From contig NZ_LSIC01000172.1 of the NCBI RefSeq assembly GCF_001556045.1, positions 1-60,115 of the forward strand: DNA of 60,115 nucleotides, given 5' to 3'. Below, piece after piece: positions 25,298 to 34,385 of the stretch (position 1 is the stretch's first letter; each line of letters begins with the position of its first letter). Source of the stretch: Bradyrhizobium sp. CCH5-F6 (GTDB taxonomy: Bacteria > Pseudomonadota > Alphaproteobacteria > Rhizobiales > Xanthobacteraceae). Below the pieces are notes generated by a model. The model was not told where the DNA came from, did not search any database, and worked only from the letters and a program-made list of their open reading frames with translations. A program made the position numbers and the translations under genes.

Positions 25298-25864
25298 ATG
25301 CTCTCTCGCATCCGTCTTCCCGTCGCGGCCGTGGTCATGGCGCTGAGCACGCTCCCCGCCCTGGCCGCTTCGGTGCAGACCGTGCCCTCGCCGCGCCTAG
25401 AAGCCCAGCGCCAGGCCAACGCGCTGTTCGAGACGTTCCGGATCAAGTGCGGCACGGATCATGTCGTCGCGATCGACGTCACGCCGCCATCATCGGGCGG
25501 CTTCACCCAGACTTTGGGAGCGGCCCCGACCGGCCGCGCCCAGGGGCACACGATCTACGTTGCCTATGCCGACATGCATCTCGAAGGACGCGAGACAACG
25601 ACCGATATCGACCGGCGCAACGGCATCGGCTGGCGTGGAAGCCTGGCCTACAGCGCCGCCGCGGCGCGCCAGATCTCGGTCGGCAGGGACGGCACCAAGG
25701 GCGTCTGGAGCCCGTGGCAGCCGGCGGGGCCGGTCTACACGGTGACGCTTGAGTTCAAGGATGGAGGCTGGTCCAGCCGGGGGCAGGAGATGTCGCTGCT
25801 GGGGGCGCTGGGACGTTACGGCAAGATCCGGCGGCCGGCCTGCTCGGAGGTTCCGGCGGGCTGA
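25298..25864 (+). CDS. Secreted hypothetical protein
   Basis: Encodes 188 aa. AGAGGAGG precedes the ATG, a strong ribosome binding site. The signal peptide is MLSRIRLPVAAVVMALSTLPALAA. The mature part contains CGTDHVVAIDVTPPSSGG, TIYVAYADMHLEGRE and VYTVTLEFKDGGW, suggesting a beta-sandwich-like exported domain with a Cys pair. Follows the small secreted protein after 29 bases. No family recognised. Confidence 0.72.
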   Translation: MLSRIRLPVAAVVMALSTLPALAASVQTVPSPRLEAQRQANALFETFRIKCGTDHVVAIDVTPPSSGGFTQTLGAAPTGRAQGHTIYVAYADMHLEGRETTTDIDRRNGIGWRGSLAYSAAAARQISVGRDGTKGVWSPWQPAGPVYTVTLEFKDGGWSSRGQEMSLLGALGRYGKIRRPACSEVPAG

Positions 25865-26000
25865 ATGACGAGAGGCGGCGGCGTTTGCGCTGCGAGGATC
25901 GGTCGGTCCCGCTTTCCGGCGGAGCCGACCATGGACAATTTCGAAACCGAGGCGCACGGAGTGCTGTCTTGCCCGGCGCCTGACGAATGCGGGGGAATAC

Positions 26001-27098
26001 ATGGACGAACCAAGCATCGCTTTCAGCGTCGAAGGCAAGACCTTTCGCAGCCCGATCGGTGTGTTTTCCATCCTGGGTATTTGCTCCCTCGCGGGCTCCA
26101 TTCTCTGCCTGCTGCAGCTCGTGACCAGACCGGTGACACTGTCGAACGCCATCCCGCTGCTCTTCGGCGGTATCGGAGGGCTGGGCATGCTCGCGGCCGG
26201 CCTCGCCTTCACCGCGATGCATCTCAGCGCATGGTGGGCCGGGCGAGATCCCGATGCCGCCGCACGTCGGATCACTCCGCTTGTCGTCACGCCCGGCGGG
26301 ATCTTCATCGATCCCTATCCCTATGCCGGTCTCGCGTCTCTGGGGCGGCGGCAGCGCTTCGTTCCCTGGCGCGACGTCGCAGCGATCGGGCCGGTAGGCG
26401 GGACAGGCCTGTTTCCTGTCACGGTGGCGGAGAAAGACGGAGCTCAGAAGACCGTCTATGAAATCCCCGAGCAGGCGCGCGGCGAGTCGGGCGAGCTTGC
26501 GCACGCCACAACCCTCGCTGCCCGGGAACGCTATCTGGCCGGATTTTCGTCGGCCGCCCAGGCAGCCACAGGGACGTTCTTCGTTCCGGTCGTCAGAACA
26601 GCGCCGTCGATCTGGCGTGCGCTCGGCGGCGGGGTGCTGCTCGCGGGCGCTGCCGTCTTCATCCTTCTGTTGGCCGCCACGGCAGCGACGGTGAAGGGAG
26701 TTGATCTGAACGTCGGGGCGTTCCTCGGACTGCTCGGCTGGAGTATCTTCATCGCTTGCGCCGCCTTGGCGATCGTCTTCGCCGCCATCAGGGGGTGGCA
26801 GGCTCGTGGCCGGGCAATTTCGTGGCCGGTCGCGACGATCGAGGCGGACGGCTTCACCACCACCGCCCTGCCGAATGCGGCAGGCGATCTCTTCGGCGAT
26901 CTCGACGGCCGCAGCCGCCGCGTCGCCTGGCCGGAGGTTCGGCGTATCGAGCCACCGGTCGCCGGCGAAGACGCGTTCAGGGTCGATATTGGTGAGCGGA
27001 ACCTGCTGTGTTTGCCGGCGTCGGCAAAGTCCGGGGACGGTCGCACCCTTCATCCAGCCCTCGCCGATGCCTGGCAAGCGTGGCGCGGCGCGAAGTGA
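26001..27098 (+). CDS. Four-TM membrane protein with two PH-like segments
   Basis: Encodes 365 aa. Membrane segments lie near 19-41, 52-75, 205-232 and 238-262. Each TM pair is followed by a similar domain: LVVTPGGIFIDP ... RFVPWRDVAAIGPV, and ATIEADGFTTTALP ... RRVAWPEVRRIEPP. These share the (V)xWxxVxxI pattern with the protein at 21956-22624. The protein may be an internal duplication of the TM2-PH unit. GGGGGAA precedes the ATG. Function unknown. Confidence 0.7.
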   Translation: MDEPSIAFSVEGKTFRSPIGVFSILGICSLAGSILCLLQLVTRPVTLSNAIPLLFGGIGGLGMLAAGLAFTAMHLSAWWAGRDPDAAARRITPLVVTPGGIFIDPYPYAGLASLGRRQRFVPWRDVAAIGPVGGTGLFPVTVAEKDGAQKTVYEIPEQARGESGELAHATTLAARERYLAGFSSAAQAATGTFFVPVVRTAPSIWRALGGGVLLAGAAVFILLLAATAATVKGVDLNVGAFLGLLGWSIFIACAALAIVFAAIRGWQARGRAISWPVATIEADGFTTTALPNAAGDLFGDLDGRSRRVAWPEVRRIEPPVAGEDAFRVDIGERNLLCLPASAKSGDGRTLHPALADAWQAWRGAK

Positions 27099-27299
27099 GA
27101 TGAAAAGCGACCGCCGTTTCTACAGCAATTCCACGGGCGCTCCCGGCGTGACGGGCGGCCACTTAAGATCGAAGATGTGGAACATCGCCGTCTGTACGGC
27201 AGCTGATCGAAGCATTGATCTCTTGGTTCAATCGAGCGACCGGCGCGCAATGAAGCTGGATTTGGGCATCCACCAGTTAACAACAAAGGGCTGACTGCC

Positions 27300-28505
27300 A
27301 TGAAGAAAACATTGCCGACTGCCGCCCTGATTGCGGCGCTTATCGTCGTCGCCTTCCCCGCCGCTTCGGCGTCCGCAGATGACACGGGCTCGCCCGAACT
27401 GCAGACGCAGGCAACCGTCGCCTTGACGCCCGAACAACGCGTCCGCCGTATCTTCGCCTCGCTCGATACGTTCCACGACCTTCAGCCGACCTGGCGGCAG
27501 GCGAAGATGCCCGCAGCGGCGTGGGCGAAAAAACAGTTCGACAAAAGGGCTTCCGCAGTGATCGGCGCCATGCCCGACCCACTTAACTACACCGGCGGCC
27601 TCATGCTCTATCTCGGTGGCCTCGCGGCCGTAAACCGCCGCGATCTCGATCGCGCTGCCCTTTCATTCGAGGCCGGCTATACGCTCGGCTGCCACGTTTG
27701 CGGCGCCGCGCTTGCGACGGTGCTCGATCTCGATCCCAGTCGGCTCAAGCCGGAGCCCGCACTCGCACAGGACTGGAATGACCTCGCCGCGCATGCCGGC
27801 GTCTCCTCGGCGGCGGGGGCTCTCCTGGACGTGCAGCCGCGAACCTATGAGCGGCTCATCTCGGGTAATGGCGCGACATTGCCGACGACCACCGGCAGCA
27901 AGAATGCCGCGGCGATCTACGCCAGAGCCTATTCTCTTGGCGATGGGCGTGCCCTGTCGATCGTCGATCGAGCCAAGGCCGGCGAGACCAGAGCCACGGC
28001 CATTCTCCAAAAGGCGGGTGTTGACCTCGCTGCGCTGCCCGAGACGACGAGCAGCATAGTCAACCGCCTCAGTGCGTCGCCACCAATCGGGACGCCCGCA
28101 CAACGCTCGCAGGATATCGAAACGCTGACAGTCCGTGCGGAAGGCGGCGACGCGACGGCGCTGCTCGCCTTCGGCACCAGACGCTTTGCGGACGCTGCGA
28201 TTGCTTTCAGCACCAAGGACAGCAGCGATTTCCTGATCGAGGCAGCGGTGCGCGGCAATCCGATGTCGATGGCCGCTTTCGCGGACTCTGTCCTTCAGGG
28301 CGGTGAGAGCTCCGGCTATCGCAACGAGGACGCTGCCATCTTCGCCTTTGCTGCTTGGGTGATCACTCCCGCCGGTGATCCTGCCGAGTCCCTCTTCAGG
28401 GGTGTTCTGGACGGGCTGACGGGAAAGCTGGATCCGAAGATACGCAAGGCATTCGAGGCCTGGTTCCGGGAGCAGGCCAAGGCTCTCGACCACAGCTACC
28501 CGTAG
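27300..28505 (+). CDS. Exported Sel1/TPR-like repeat protein
   Basis: Encodes 401 aa with a signal peptide ending near ASASAD (about residue 27). The rest is alpha-helical with repeat-like Ala-rich segments such as AAVNRRDLDRAALSFEAGYT, NAAAIYARAYSLGDGRAL and EGGDATALLAFGTRRFADAA, reminiscent of Sel1/TPR solenoids used for protein interaction. The gene is convergent with the PDZ gene, whose stop is only 8 bases away. It shares phrasing with the helical part of the PDZ protein (RNGDTAAITEAGTRG), so the two may be distant relatives. Confidence 0.68.
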   Translation: MKKTLPTAALIAALIVVAFPAASASADDTGSPELQTQATVALTPEQRVRRIFASLDTFHDLQPTWRQAKMPAAAWAKKQFDKRASAVIGAMPDPLNYTGGLMLYLGGLAAVNRRDLDRAALSFEAGYTLGCHVCGAALATVLDLDPSRLKPEPALAQDWNDLAAHAGVSSAAGALLDVQPRTYERLISGNGATLPTTTGSKNAAAIYARAYSLGDGRALSIVDRAKAGETRATAILQKAGVDLAALPETTSSIVNRLSASPPIGTPAQRSQDIETLTVRAEGGDATALLAFGTRRFADAAIAFSTKDSSDFLIEAAVRGNPMSMAAFADSVLQGGESSGYRNEDAAIFAFAAWVITPAGDPAESLFRGVLDGLTGKLDPKIRKAFEAWFREQAKALDHSYP

Positions 28506-28513
28506 GCGCGCTA

Positions 28514-30907
28514 TCAGGGCGGCGGCGAGGCAGGCAGGCTGCCATTAATCATTCCCTCTGCCAGGAGAGCGCTGAGAAGCTGCATTGGTCCTGACGTAAC
28601 CTTGCTGTCGGTTGCCTTCGTCTGACGCACATAGGTGACGACGGCGACAGTGCCCGGCAGATGAGCGTTGCACAACACATAGGGGCGACTCACCATCATG
28701 AAGAAGCACCGTGTATAGAGCTGGAGATTGCCGCTGCCGCTCGGCAGAGGATACTTTCCAGATTCAACAGTGACGATGGTGGAATCAATTTTTGCCTGGG
28801 CCGGTAGCGTATGATCATCCAATGCAATCAGGGCTCGTTGATAGCGCACGCTCGACGCGGATCTCGCGGCAGGGTCGGCAGTGGATTGCGCATAGCTCGC
28901 CGCCTGCTGCGCGGCTGCGGCGCTTGTGTAGCCATCGACCAGCAGAATGGAGCGATCGGGCATCCAGGCCACCCAACGCCGGGCGAGATCCTCGGGCGGA
29001 TCGCCGGGAAGCTGCACTTCGGTGAAACGCGGCGTGAGCCCGTCGCAGCAGCTGATGCGCAGATACGGCAGATCGTCGAGCACTGCGAGACTGGACCCCG
29101 GCCCCGTTTTCGCCTCGGCAGTGAGGCAACCACGACTGCGCTTCTCAGCCAGCGACAGGGTGTCGGACCAGCAGACGGGGTCGGCCGATCCAGGCGCGAC
29201 AGGCTTATTCCGTGCTTGAGCAGGCGGCGCAGGCTGGGCGGGCCCTGACGGCGCGACCTGTACAGCTGCGGCAAGGATCTGCAGCGTCCGACGCTGCCCG
29301 TTACGGATGAAGTCTAAGACCGGCTTTCCGTTTGTGGTTTGCTCGACGAGTGTCGATAGATTGTCTGCGTTTTCAACCGGCCTGCCATTCACCGCCGTCA
29401 CGATGTCTCCTACGAGCAGTCCTTGGGCTTCAGCTGTGCTGCCTCTGACAAAACGGCCGACCAGCGCGCCCTGCCCGGTGGTCAATCCGTTGTCGGACGC
29501 GAGCTTGGACGGCACAGGAAATGCGGCAATGCCGATATCCAGCCGCTTGGCCGTTTTCGGCGCGGGGGCGGGCTCGATGATCGCGGCGCGCAACGGATCC
29601 AGAACCACGGCTACCGCGTCGCTTGTTGGCGGACGCAGCGTCGCCATCGCTTCTGCATAACGCGCGACCGCTGGCGCCTCGTTGCTCGGGAGCGAGACAT
29701 CGGGTGCGAGGCTCGCTGCGCGCAGGAACCAGATGGCCGCCTCCACCGGGTTGACGTCGCCGCCGTTGGCCCCCAGGGCGAAATCTCCCGCCATGGCATC
29801 GATAAAACCTGGCTGCCGGTCCGAGGACGGCGTCAGCCGGGAAATGACCTCCCGCGCCAGCGCGGCATTGGGGCGTGCTGGCGTTGCTGGCACGCCGCTT
29901 TGCGGCAGATTGCTGAAGTCCACGAGCAAAGCCGCTGTGAAGCAGCCAGCCGCCTCAAGATCACCCTTGCTGCCCCGCGTCCCGGCTTCCGTGATGGCGG
30001 CGGTATCGCCATTGCGCACACGGCCACAGAGCACGTCGGTCGGTTCAGGAAGTGCTGAGGTGTCGAGCCCGGCGCCCGCGTCCTTCACGCTCGCGTTGGA
30101 GCGCTCGTAGAAGCGCTGGCGGACGGCATCGGGAAGCGGAAATGCGGCGGGGTTGGCCCTGTCACCGGCCTCGCGTGCGAAGGCGAAAGCCCGCGCCGGG
30201 TCCGATATTTTGAGGATTTCTGCGATCTCGAGTGCCGCAGCGGGTGCCTCGCCAAGAACAAAGGCCTGTTCAAGCAGCTTGACCTTTGTTGTGGGTATGG
30301 AAGTGCGGGATGCCTCCATGCGCAGATAGGTGCCCAAGGCATCCTTGCCGATGCCACCGATCTGCAGAAGGGTCTTTGCGCCGTCGGGAAGATCGGCGGC
30401 AACAGGCGCGCGTCCGCCCGTCCAGGCTGAAAAGCCGGCAGGCAGCGGCGCCGCACGCAGCGCCTTCATTGCAGCCACCATTGCCTCGACACGCTCCAGC
30501 GGCGTGGATGCTTGGGTGGGGACGACCACGGGAGCCGGGTTCGCCGGCGAAACAGGTACCGGGCGTGGGGTTGATTGCGGCGCCGGTGTCGCTTCGGGCG
30601 GGGGAGCCGACCGGTCGGTGGAAGCTTGCTTCTGCAATTCTGGCGCCGCCGGTGGCACGGCTTTCGGCTGCAAAACGTAAACGATCGCTCCGAGCACGAC
30701 GATGCCGGCGACTGTCCACACGAGCGGACTCTTTTGCCAGGGTGCGGGAGGCGGCGGAGCCTGCTCGCCGTGGAGGCCGCCGCTTGCCGGCCCCTTGGCG
30801 GGCGTCACGCTGCCCTTGGCCTCCCGCGCAGCGCAGATCGGACAGACCTCGTTGGCGCTTGCATCGAAAGGATGCCCCTGGAGGCATCGAACCATCCGCC
30901 GGCTCAT
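28514..30907 (-). CDS. Zinc-ribbon, single-TM, PDZ-domain protein
   Basis: Encodes 797 aa. The N-terminus has a C-x3-H-x9-C-x2-C cluster (Cys8, His12, Cys22, Cys25), probably a zinc ribbon in the cytoplasm. One TM segment (61-80) and a Pro-rich linker follow, then a helical Sel1-like region (about 140-440) and a PDZ domain (about 456-543: ALVGRFVRGSTAEAQGLLVGDIVTAVNGRPV, VLDFIRNGQRR). A Cys-containing C-terminal domain follows. PDZ domains bind peptide tails; no protease domain was found. Its ATG overlaps the stop of the MotB-like gene (ATGA), so it is the third member of a coupled operon. Confidence 0.78.
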   Translation of the reverse strand: MSRRMVRCLQGHPFDASANEVCPICAAREAKGSVTPAKGPASGGLHGEQAPPPPAPWQKSPLVWTVAGIVVLGAIVYVLQPKAVPPAAPELQKQASTDRSAPPPEATPAPQSTPRPVPVSPANPAPVVVPTQASTPLERVEAMVAAMKALRAAPLPAGFSAWTGGRAPVAADLPDGAKTLLQIGGIGKDALGTYLRMEASRTSIPTTKVKLLEQAFVLGEAPAAALEIAEILKISDPARAFAFAREAGDRANPAAFPLPDAVRQRFYERSNASVKDAGAGLDTSALPEPTDVLCGRVRNGDTAAITEAGTRGSKGDLEAAGCFTAALLVDFSNLPQSGVPATPARPNAALAREVISRLTPSSDRQPGFIDAMAGDFALGANGGDVNPVEAAIWFLRAASLAPDVSLPSNEAPAVARYAEAMATLRPPTSDAVAVVLDPLRAAIIEPAPAPKTAKRLDIGIAAFPVPSKLASDNGLTTGQGALVGRFVRGSTAEAQGLLVGDIVTAVNGRPVENADNLSTLVEQTTNGKPVLDFIRNGQRRTLQILAAAVQVAPSGPAQPAPPAQARNKPVAPGSADPVCWSDTLSLAEKRSRGCLTAEAKTGPGSSLAVLDDLPYLRISCCDGLTPRFTEVQLPGDPPEDLARRWVAWMPDRSILLVDGYTSAAAAQQAASYAQSTADPAARSASSVRYQRALIALDDHTLPAQAKIDSTIVTVESGKYPLPSGSGNLQLYTRCFFMMVSRPYVLCNAHLPGTVAVVTYVRQTKATDSKVTSGPMQLLSALLAEGMINGSLPASPPP

Positions 30908-32688
30908 CGGGGTGTGTTTCCTTTTGTGACCTTCATGGCATATATGTAGTCGTCCAGCTTGATCGCGCCGGACATCATGCGGCCGGCGACGAATGAGGCA
31001 AATTCCGGCGGGAAGCCTTTATTGGTCATCTGCGCGATGATCTCGTTGCGGTTCAGACCTGTCGGTACACTGGCCGCGGGGGGCGATGGCGGCATCTGCT
31101 TCACCAGGACGCTCCATCGCGCGGCCACATCGGGCGTCATGAAACCGGTATCCGTCAGTGTCCTGAGAAGCGCGATCACGCGCCCAGGATTCTCCACGGA
31201 TGTCGGGCCAGCGGGGGAAGGTGCCGGGGCGGTTGTCTTCGCGACGCTCTGGATCCGTCTTTCAAATTCATCGCTACTCCACCATCCCTGACTTGCGCGA
31301 GTCAGGAATTCGCGTTGAAGCGATGACGGAATGTCCGTATCTGCGAGTCTTTTTCTGGTTTCAGCGATAATGTCAGCACCTGGAGCGGCCCCTGATGTCA
31401 CCGAACCGGCGGGCGGCGCGATAGCGAGCGCAGCAAAGCGAGATAGCGAATTCTGCGTGAATCGGCCGGACAAAAATCCGGTTTTCAGATCGTCGATGAT
31501 CTGATTGACCGCATTGGGATCCACCTGGATCCGGGGCGTTGGAGTCCTGGACAGGCGGTATTGATATATACCTTCGAGCAGTCCGAACACCGTCTTCCGA
31601 GCCTCCTGCGAATTAGGATCGCATGTCAGCGCCTTGCACGGAGCTTCCAATAGATTACGCTGAAACCACTGCGCTTCCGATGAAGAGGTGTTGACGGGCA
31701 CAAGAGCGTCCTGCGTCACACGAACAGCCTTCCCGAAGGCAAAGGGATTCGTCGCACCGATTGATTGGTCGAGGTTCAAGTTTGTTTTGCCATCGTAGAT
31801 CGACAAGCGAACACGACAGGAGCTTTCCTCGATGCTTGGGCCCTGAGTATTGGCCCGCTGCTCCATGGCGCGGTTGAGGTCGTTCAGATAGATTGCATAG
31901 GTATCGCCAGGCAAGGCTCTGTGGGCGAGCCAGACCTGCGATACCTCTTCTCCATAAACAGGATCGGCGAGAAAGGTGAAATAGGTGTTCGTGCCCTCGG
32001 GAGTCGGTGTAAACGACCTTCCGACTGGCGTGTACGCTGTCGAACCATCGACTGGTATCAAGGAAGTTGACTTCCCATCTCGCCCGTCTTGCCGCGCGAC
32101 CGCCAACGCGATGATTTCATCACCACAATTTTGATACTGCATGTGGATGGAGAGTGCTCGGGCACCGGAAAGCTTATGCAGTTGATTCTTTAAAGCCTCG
32201 ACCTCAGCGAGCTTGTCGGAGAGTTCTCCGGTGAGGCGTTCGATTGCCGCCTGCATCTTGGCGGGATCGAATGCGCGCAGGCGAGCGATTTCAGCTTTCA
32301 GTTCCTGCGCTTCCGCCTCAAGACGTGCGCGTTCGCCTTCGACCCGTCTGAGCTGCGAGACGGATTGATCGAGTCGCGTTTGCAGTCGCGTGATGTCGCT
32401 TTCCGCCTGCGAGAGCTTGGCGAGCGCCACCTCAATCTCGCGCTGCAGTGCCTCCAGATCTTGCTTGGTGAAGTCGCCCTTCTTTATGCGGTCCACCGCG
32501 CCGGCGAGGTCCTTGCGCACGCTGCCGATGGACCGGTTGACGATGGCGGCGATCTGCTCGGCGGTGAAGTCGGGGATGTAATACTGCATGGCGAACACCA
32601 TGAGGATGAGGAAGGCGCCCATCGCCTTCGTCATCACCGCCATCAACGCCACTTCGCTGGTGTCGGACTGGTGCCTGCGACGTTTCAT
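30904..32688 (-). CDS. MotB/ExbD-like coiled-coil membrane protein
   Basis: Encodes 594 aa. The single N-terminal TM segment (SEVALMAVMTKAMGAFLILMVF, about 11-32) aligns by eye with the MotB plug-TM region, but at the position of the essential MotB Asp there is Ala17, with Lys21 nearby. A long coiled coil follows (about 60-170: LQTRLDQSVSQLRRVEGERA and similar), then a periplasmic region with no recognised OmpA-type peptidoglycan-binding domain. It is coupled by ATGA overlaps to the MotA-like gene upstream and the PDZ gene downstream, which supports a stator-like membrane complex. Confidence 0.75.
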   Translation of the reverse strand: MKRRRHQSDTSEVALMAVMTKAMGAFLILMVFAMQYYIPDFTAEQIAAIVNRSIGSVRKDLAGAVDRIKKGDFTKQDLEALQREIEVALAKLSQAESDITRLQTRLDQSVSQLRRVEGERARLEAEAQELKAEIARLRAFDPAKMQAAIERLTGELSDKLAEVEALKNQLHKLSGARALSIHMQYQNCGDEIIALAVARQDGRDGKSTSLIPVDGSTAYTPVGRSFTPTPEGTNTYFTFLADPVYGEEVSQVWLAHRALPGDTYAIYLNDLNRAMEQRANTQGPSIEESSCRVRLSIYDGKTNLNLDQSIGATNPFAFGKAVRVTQDALVPVNTSSSEAQWFQRNLLEAPCKALTCDPNSQEARKTVFGLLEGIYQYRLSRTPTPRIQVDPNAVNQIIDDLKTGFLSGRFTQNSLSRFAALAIAPPAGSVTSGAAPGADIIAETRKRLADTDIPSSLQREFLTRASQGWWSSDEFERRIQSVAKTTAPAPSPAGPTSVENPGRVIALLRTLTDTGFMTPDVAARWSVLVKQMPPSPPAASVPTGLNRNEIIAQMTNKGFPPEFASFVAGRMMSGAIKLDDYIYAMKVTKGNTPR

Positions 32689-33545
32689 GACGCTCCGCCC
32701 GGTTTCTCCTGATCGATGTAGACGCGGTTGATCAGGTTGGCGAGGCAGTACTGACCGGCCGCGTTGAGGGCCAACTCCTCCTGTTCCTGCACGCCGTGCT
32801 GCGCGAAGGCGAGCAATGCGCTGGCCAGGAGCGCGATTAACGTCGTGTAAAATGAGACAGACAAACCACCCACCACACGCCCGAGATCCATGTTCTTCGG
32901 GTCAATCAGGTGAAGCGCCAGTGACAGGCCGATCACGGTACCAAGAAAACCTATGGTCGGGATCAACCAAGCCATGTAGCGGAGCATTTGGTAGCGCAGT
33001 TCGACGCGGTCCCCCATCAAACTGAGAGCATTGGTCAGAAGCGTCATGGATTGATCGACCGACTTGCTCGCCTGAAGCTGCAGGATCGTCATGTCCATGA
33101 GCGTCGGTAAGAAGCCGCTTTCTGCGTCATGGAGCGGCGCCACCCGGGCACGGATCGGTCCGAGTTCATGCAATTCCAGCATCGTTATGGAATCTTCGGG
33201 CAGGAAACCGGCATTCAGAAAGGCGTATTCCCGCTTCGTCATTCGCCATCTGACATAGAGGTCAGCCAGGGACCAAGCGAGCAAGAGATATATGATATTC
33301 TGAATTGTGAACGGGTATGGAAAGATACTGTACAGTTGTCGATCAAGTAAAAGAGCGGAGCCAGGCGAATTATACGGCAGGACGAGAGTCAATAACGTGA
33401 TAATGATAGCCGCAACAACTATCGCGGTCGTCCTTATGCGTCGGCGGGAAGGGATTGCGGGCCATGCTGGATTGGAAAGAGGGGAAAGCGGGTCAGGCGA
33501 TATCTGCAATCCGGTGATCGGTGAAGGTGCATTTTCTGCCAACAA
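32685..33545 (-). CDS. MotA/TolQ/ExbB-family channel protein
   Basis: Encodes about 286 aa. The C-terminal half has the family's two conserved TM helices: MAWLIPTIGFLGTVIGLSLAL and LSVSFYTTLIALLASALLAF, joined by a short loop; two earlier TM helices lie near 33-50 and 75-95. These proteins form the pentameric ion-channel ring around MotB/ExbD-type subunits. Long in-frame extension is possible, but I prefer the TTG at 33545, which has GGGAGA 7-8 bases upstream. The start is uncertain. It is the first gene of a coupled three-gene operon. Confidence 0.85.
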   Translation of the reverse strand: MLAENAPSPITGLQISPDPLSPLSNPAWPAIPSRRRIRTTAIVVAAIIITLLTLVLPYNSPGSALLLDRQLYSIFPYPFTIQNIIYLLLAWSLADLYVRWRMTKREYAFLNAGFLPEDSITMLELHELGPIRARVAPLHDAESGFLPTLMDMTILQLQASKSVDQSMTLLTNALSLMGDRVELRYQMLRYMAWLIPTIGFLGTVIGLSLALHLIDPKNMDLGRVVGGLSVSFYTTLIALLASALLAFAQHGVQEQEELALNAAGQYCLANLINRVYIDQEKPGGAS

Positions 33546-34212
33546 CGTCTGGTCTCCCGCTATTACGATACCGCGAATTGAGTTCGCGTATCCTCGGCTC
33601 TGAAATTGTCTGACTCTCCAAATTTGCTCGTCGCGACATTGTAATAACCGCCTCTCATTGCAGTGCGTCGTGCCGAGCGTTCTAAGTCGTTGGTTGGTTT
33701 GCAAGAGCAGAAGTGTTCAGAGCCACCGAGAACGGTAGCAATTTGTGCGGATCGGGTCTCTTCAACGGTAAGAGGCATCGGCTCTTTCCACCAGTCGCTT
33801 GCATGGAGGGCCGCCGGCCAAGACCACTTCAATGGCCACCGAATTCCCCTGCCACTACAGAATCCACCCCTATTCTCGGTTTCCACTCGACAATGGGCAA
33901 ATAGTTATTGGTCTCGGGCGCGGACCAAAGGTCTTAAGACCTTTATCAGTGTCCGGCGCGGATTGTTTGTTACATGTTTTTTGTTAAAAGGAAAGGGTGT
34001 CCATATTGGAGGCGATACGGATGATTGTATGCAGGAAGGCAGGCGGGCCGCTCGGAGAGTCCCGCGCAATGTTTGCGATCGGCAACGATGCCGAGGACTA
34101 TGAGCGATAGCGGCCCAATGCGATGGCCGTTGAAATATCTGACGGGTTGCCGGGCAGACTCTGACGGGCAGCACATGGCTGGCGCCGCAGCAGACTTCTA
34201 CAGGATATCACA
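33546..34212. other. Non-coding region between the channel operon and the sensor kinase
   Basis: No convincing gene over about 670 bases. It contains a perfect 18-bp palindrome, AAAGGTCTTAAGACCTTT (33927-33944), and a copy of the island dyad at 33967-33989. A 29-codon ORF at 34021-34110 starts 31 bases after the dyad, but it has no other support. Confidence 0.45.
33967..33989 (+). promoter_or_regulatory. Dyad operator copy near the sensor-kinase gene
   Basis: TTGTTACA (33967-33974), a 7-base spacer, and TGTTAAAA (33982-33989). Same spacing and right arm as the other three island copies. It points toward the genes at 34213 and 34386. The 18-bp palindrome 33927-33944 lies 22 bases upstream and may stop incoming transcription or bind a regulator. 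Confidence 0.55.
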
Positions 34213-34383
34213 ATGACACTGGTGCCGGCGGTCTCCTTAACGGTAGATCATCGGCAATCTCCCGCCCATAGCCTTTGCGTTGCGCAATCGCTGGGATGGG
34301 GTGAGGCCATCATACAACGAGTCAGAGCTGACAACGATACCGCGACGCCCGATGACGTTCGCCGATGGGAGGGCGGGAATTGA
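34213..34383 (+). CDS. Possible small protein upstream of the sensor kinase
   Basis: Encodes 56 aa: MTLVPAVSLTVDHRQSPAHS continuing to DTATPDDVRRWEGGN. The stop lies 2 bases before the likely kinase ATG at 34386, an arrangement that suggests translational coupling. The protein has no recognised domain, and the only support is its position and plausible composition. Confidence 0.35.
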   Translation: MTLVPAVSLTVDHRQSPAHSLCVAQSLGWGEAIIQRVRADNDTATPDDVRRWEGGN

Positions 34384-34385
34384 AA

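Noticed and set aside
25755..27077. 440-aa reverse ORF opposite the four-TM membrane protein gene
   Set aside because: Low-complexity Arg/Pro/Glu frame; the plus strand has signal, TM and ribosome-site support.
33563..33886. 107-aa minus-strand ORF upstream of the MotA-like gene
   Set aside because: No domain or signal peptide and poor coding character; it overlaps the likely promoter region of the channel operon.
34021..34110. 29-codon ORF shortly after the dyad at 33967-33989
   Set aside because: Position is suggestive, but there is no other evidence; left in the non-coding region.
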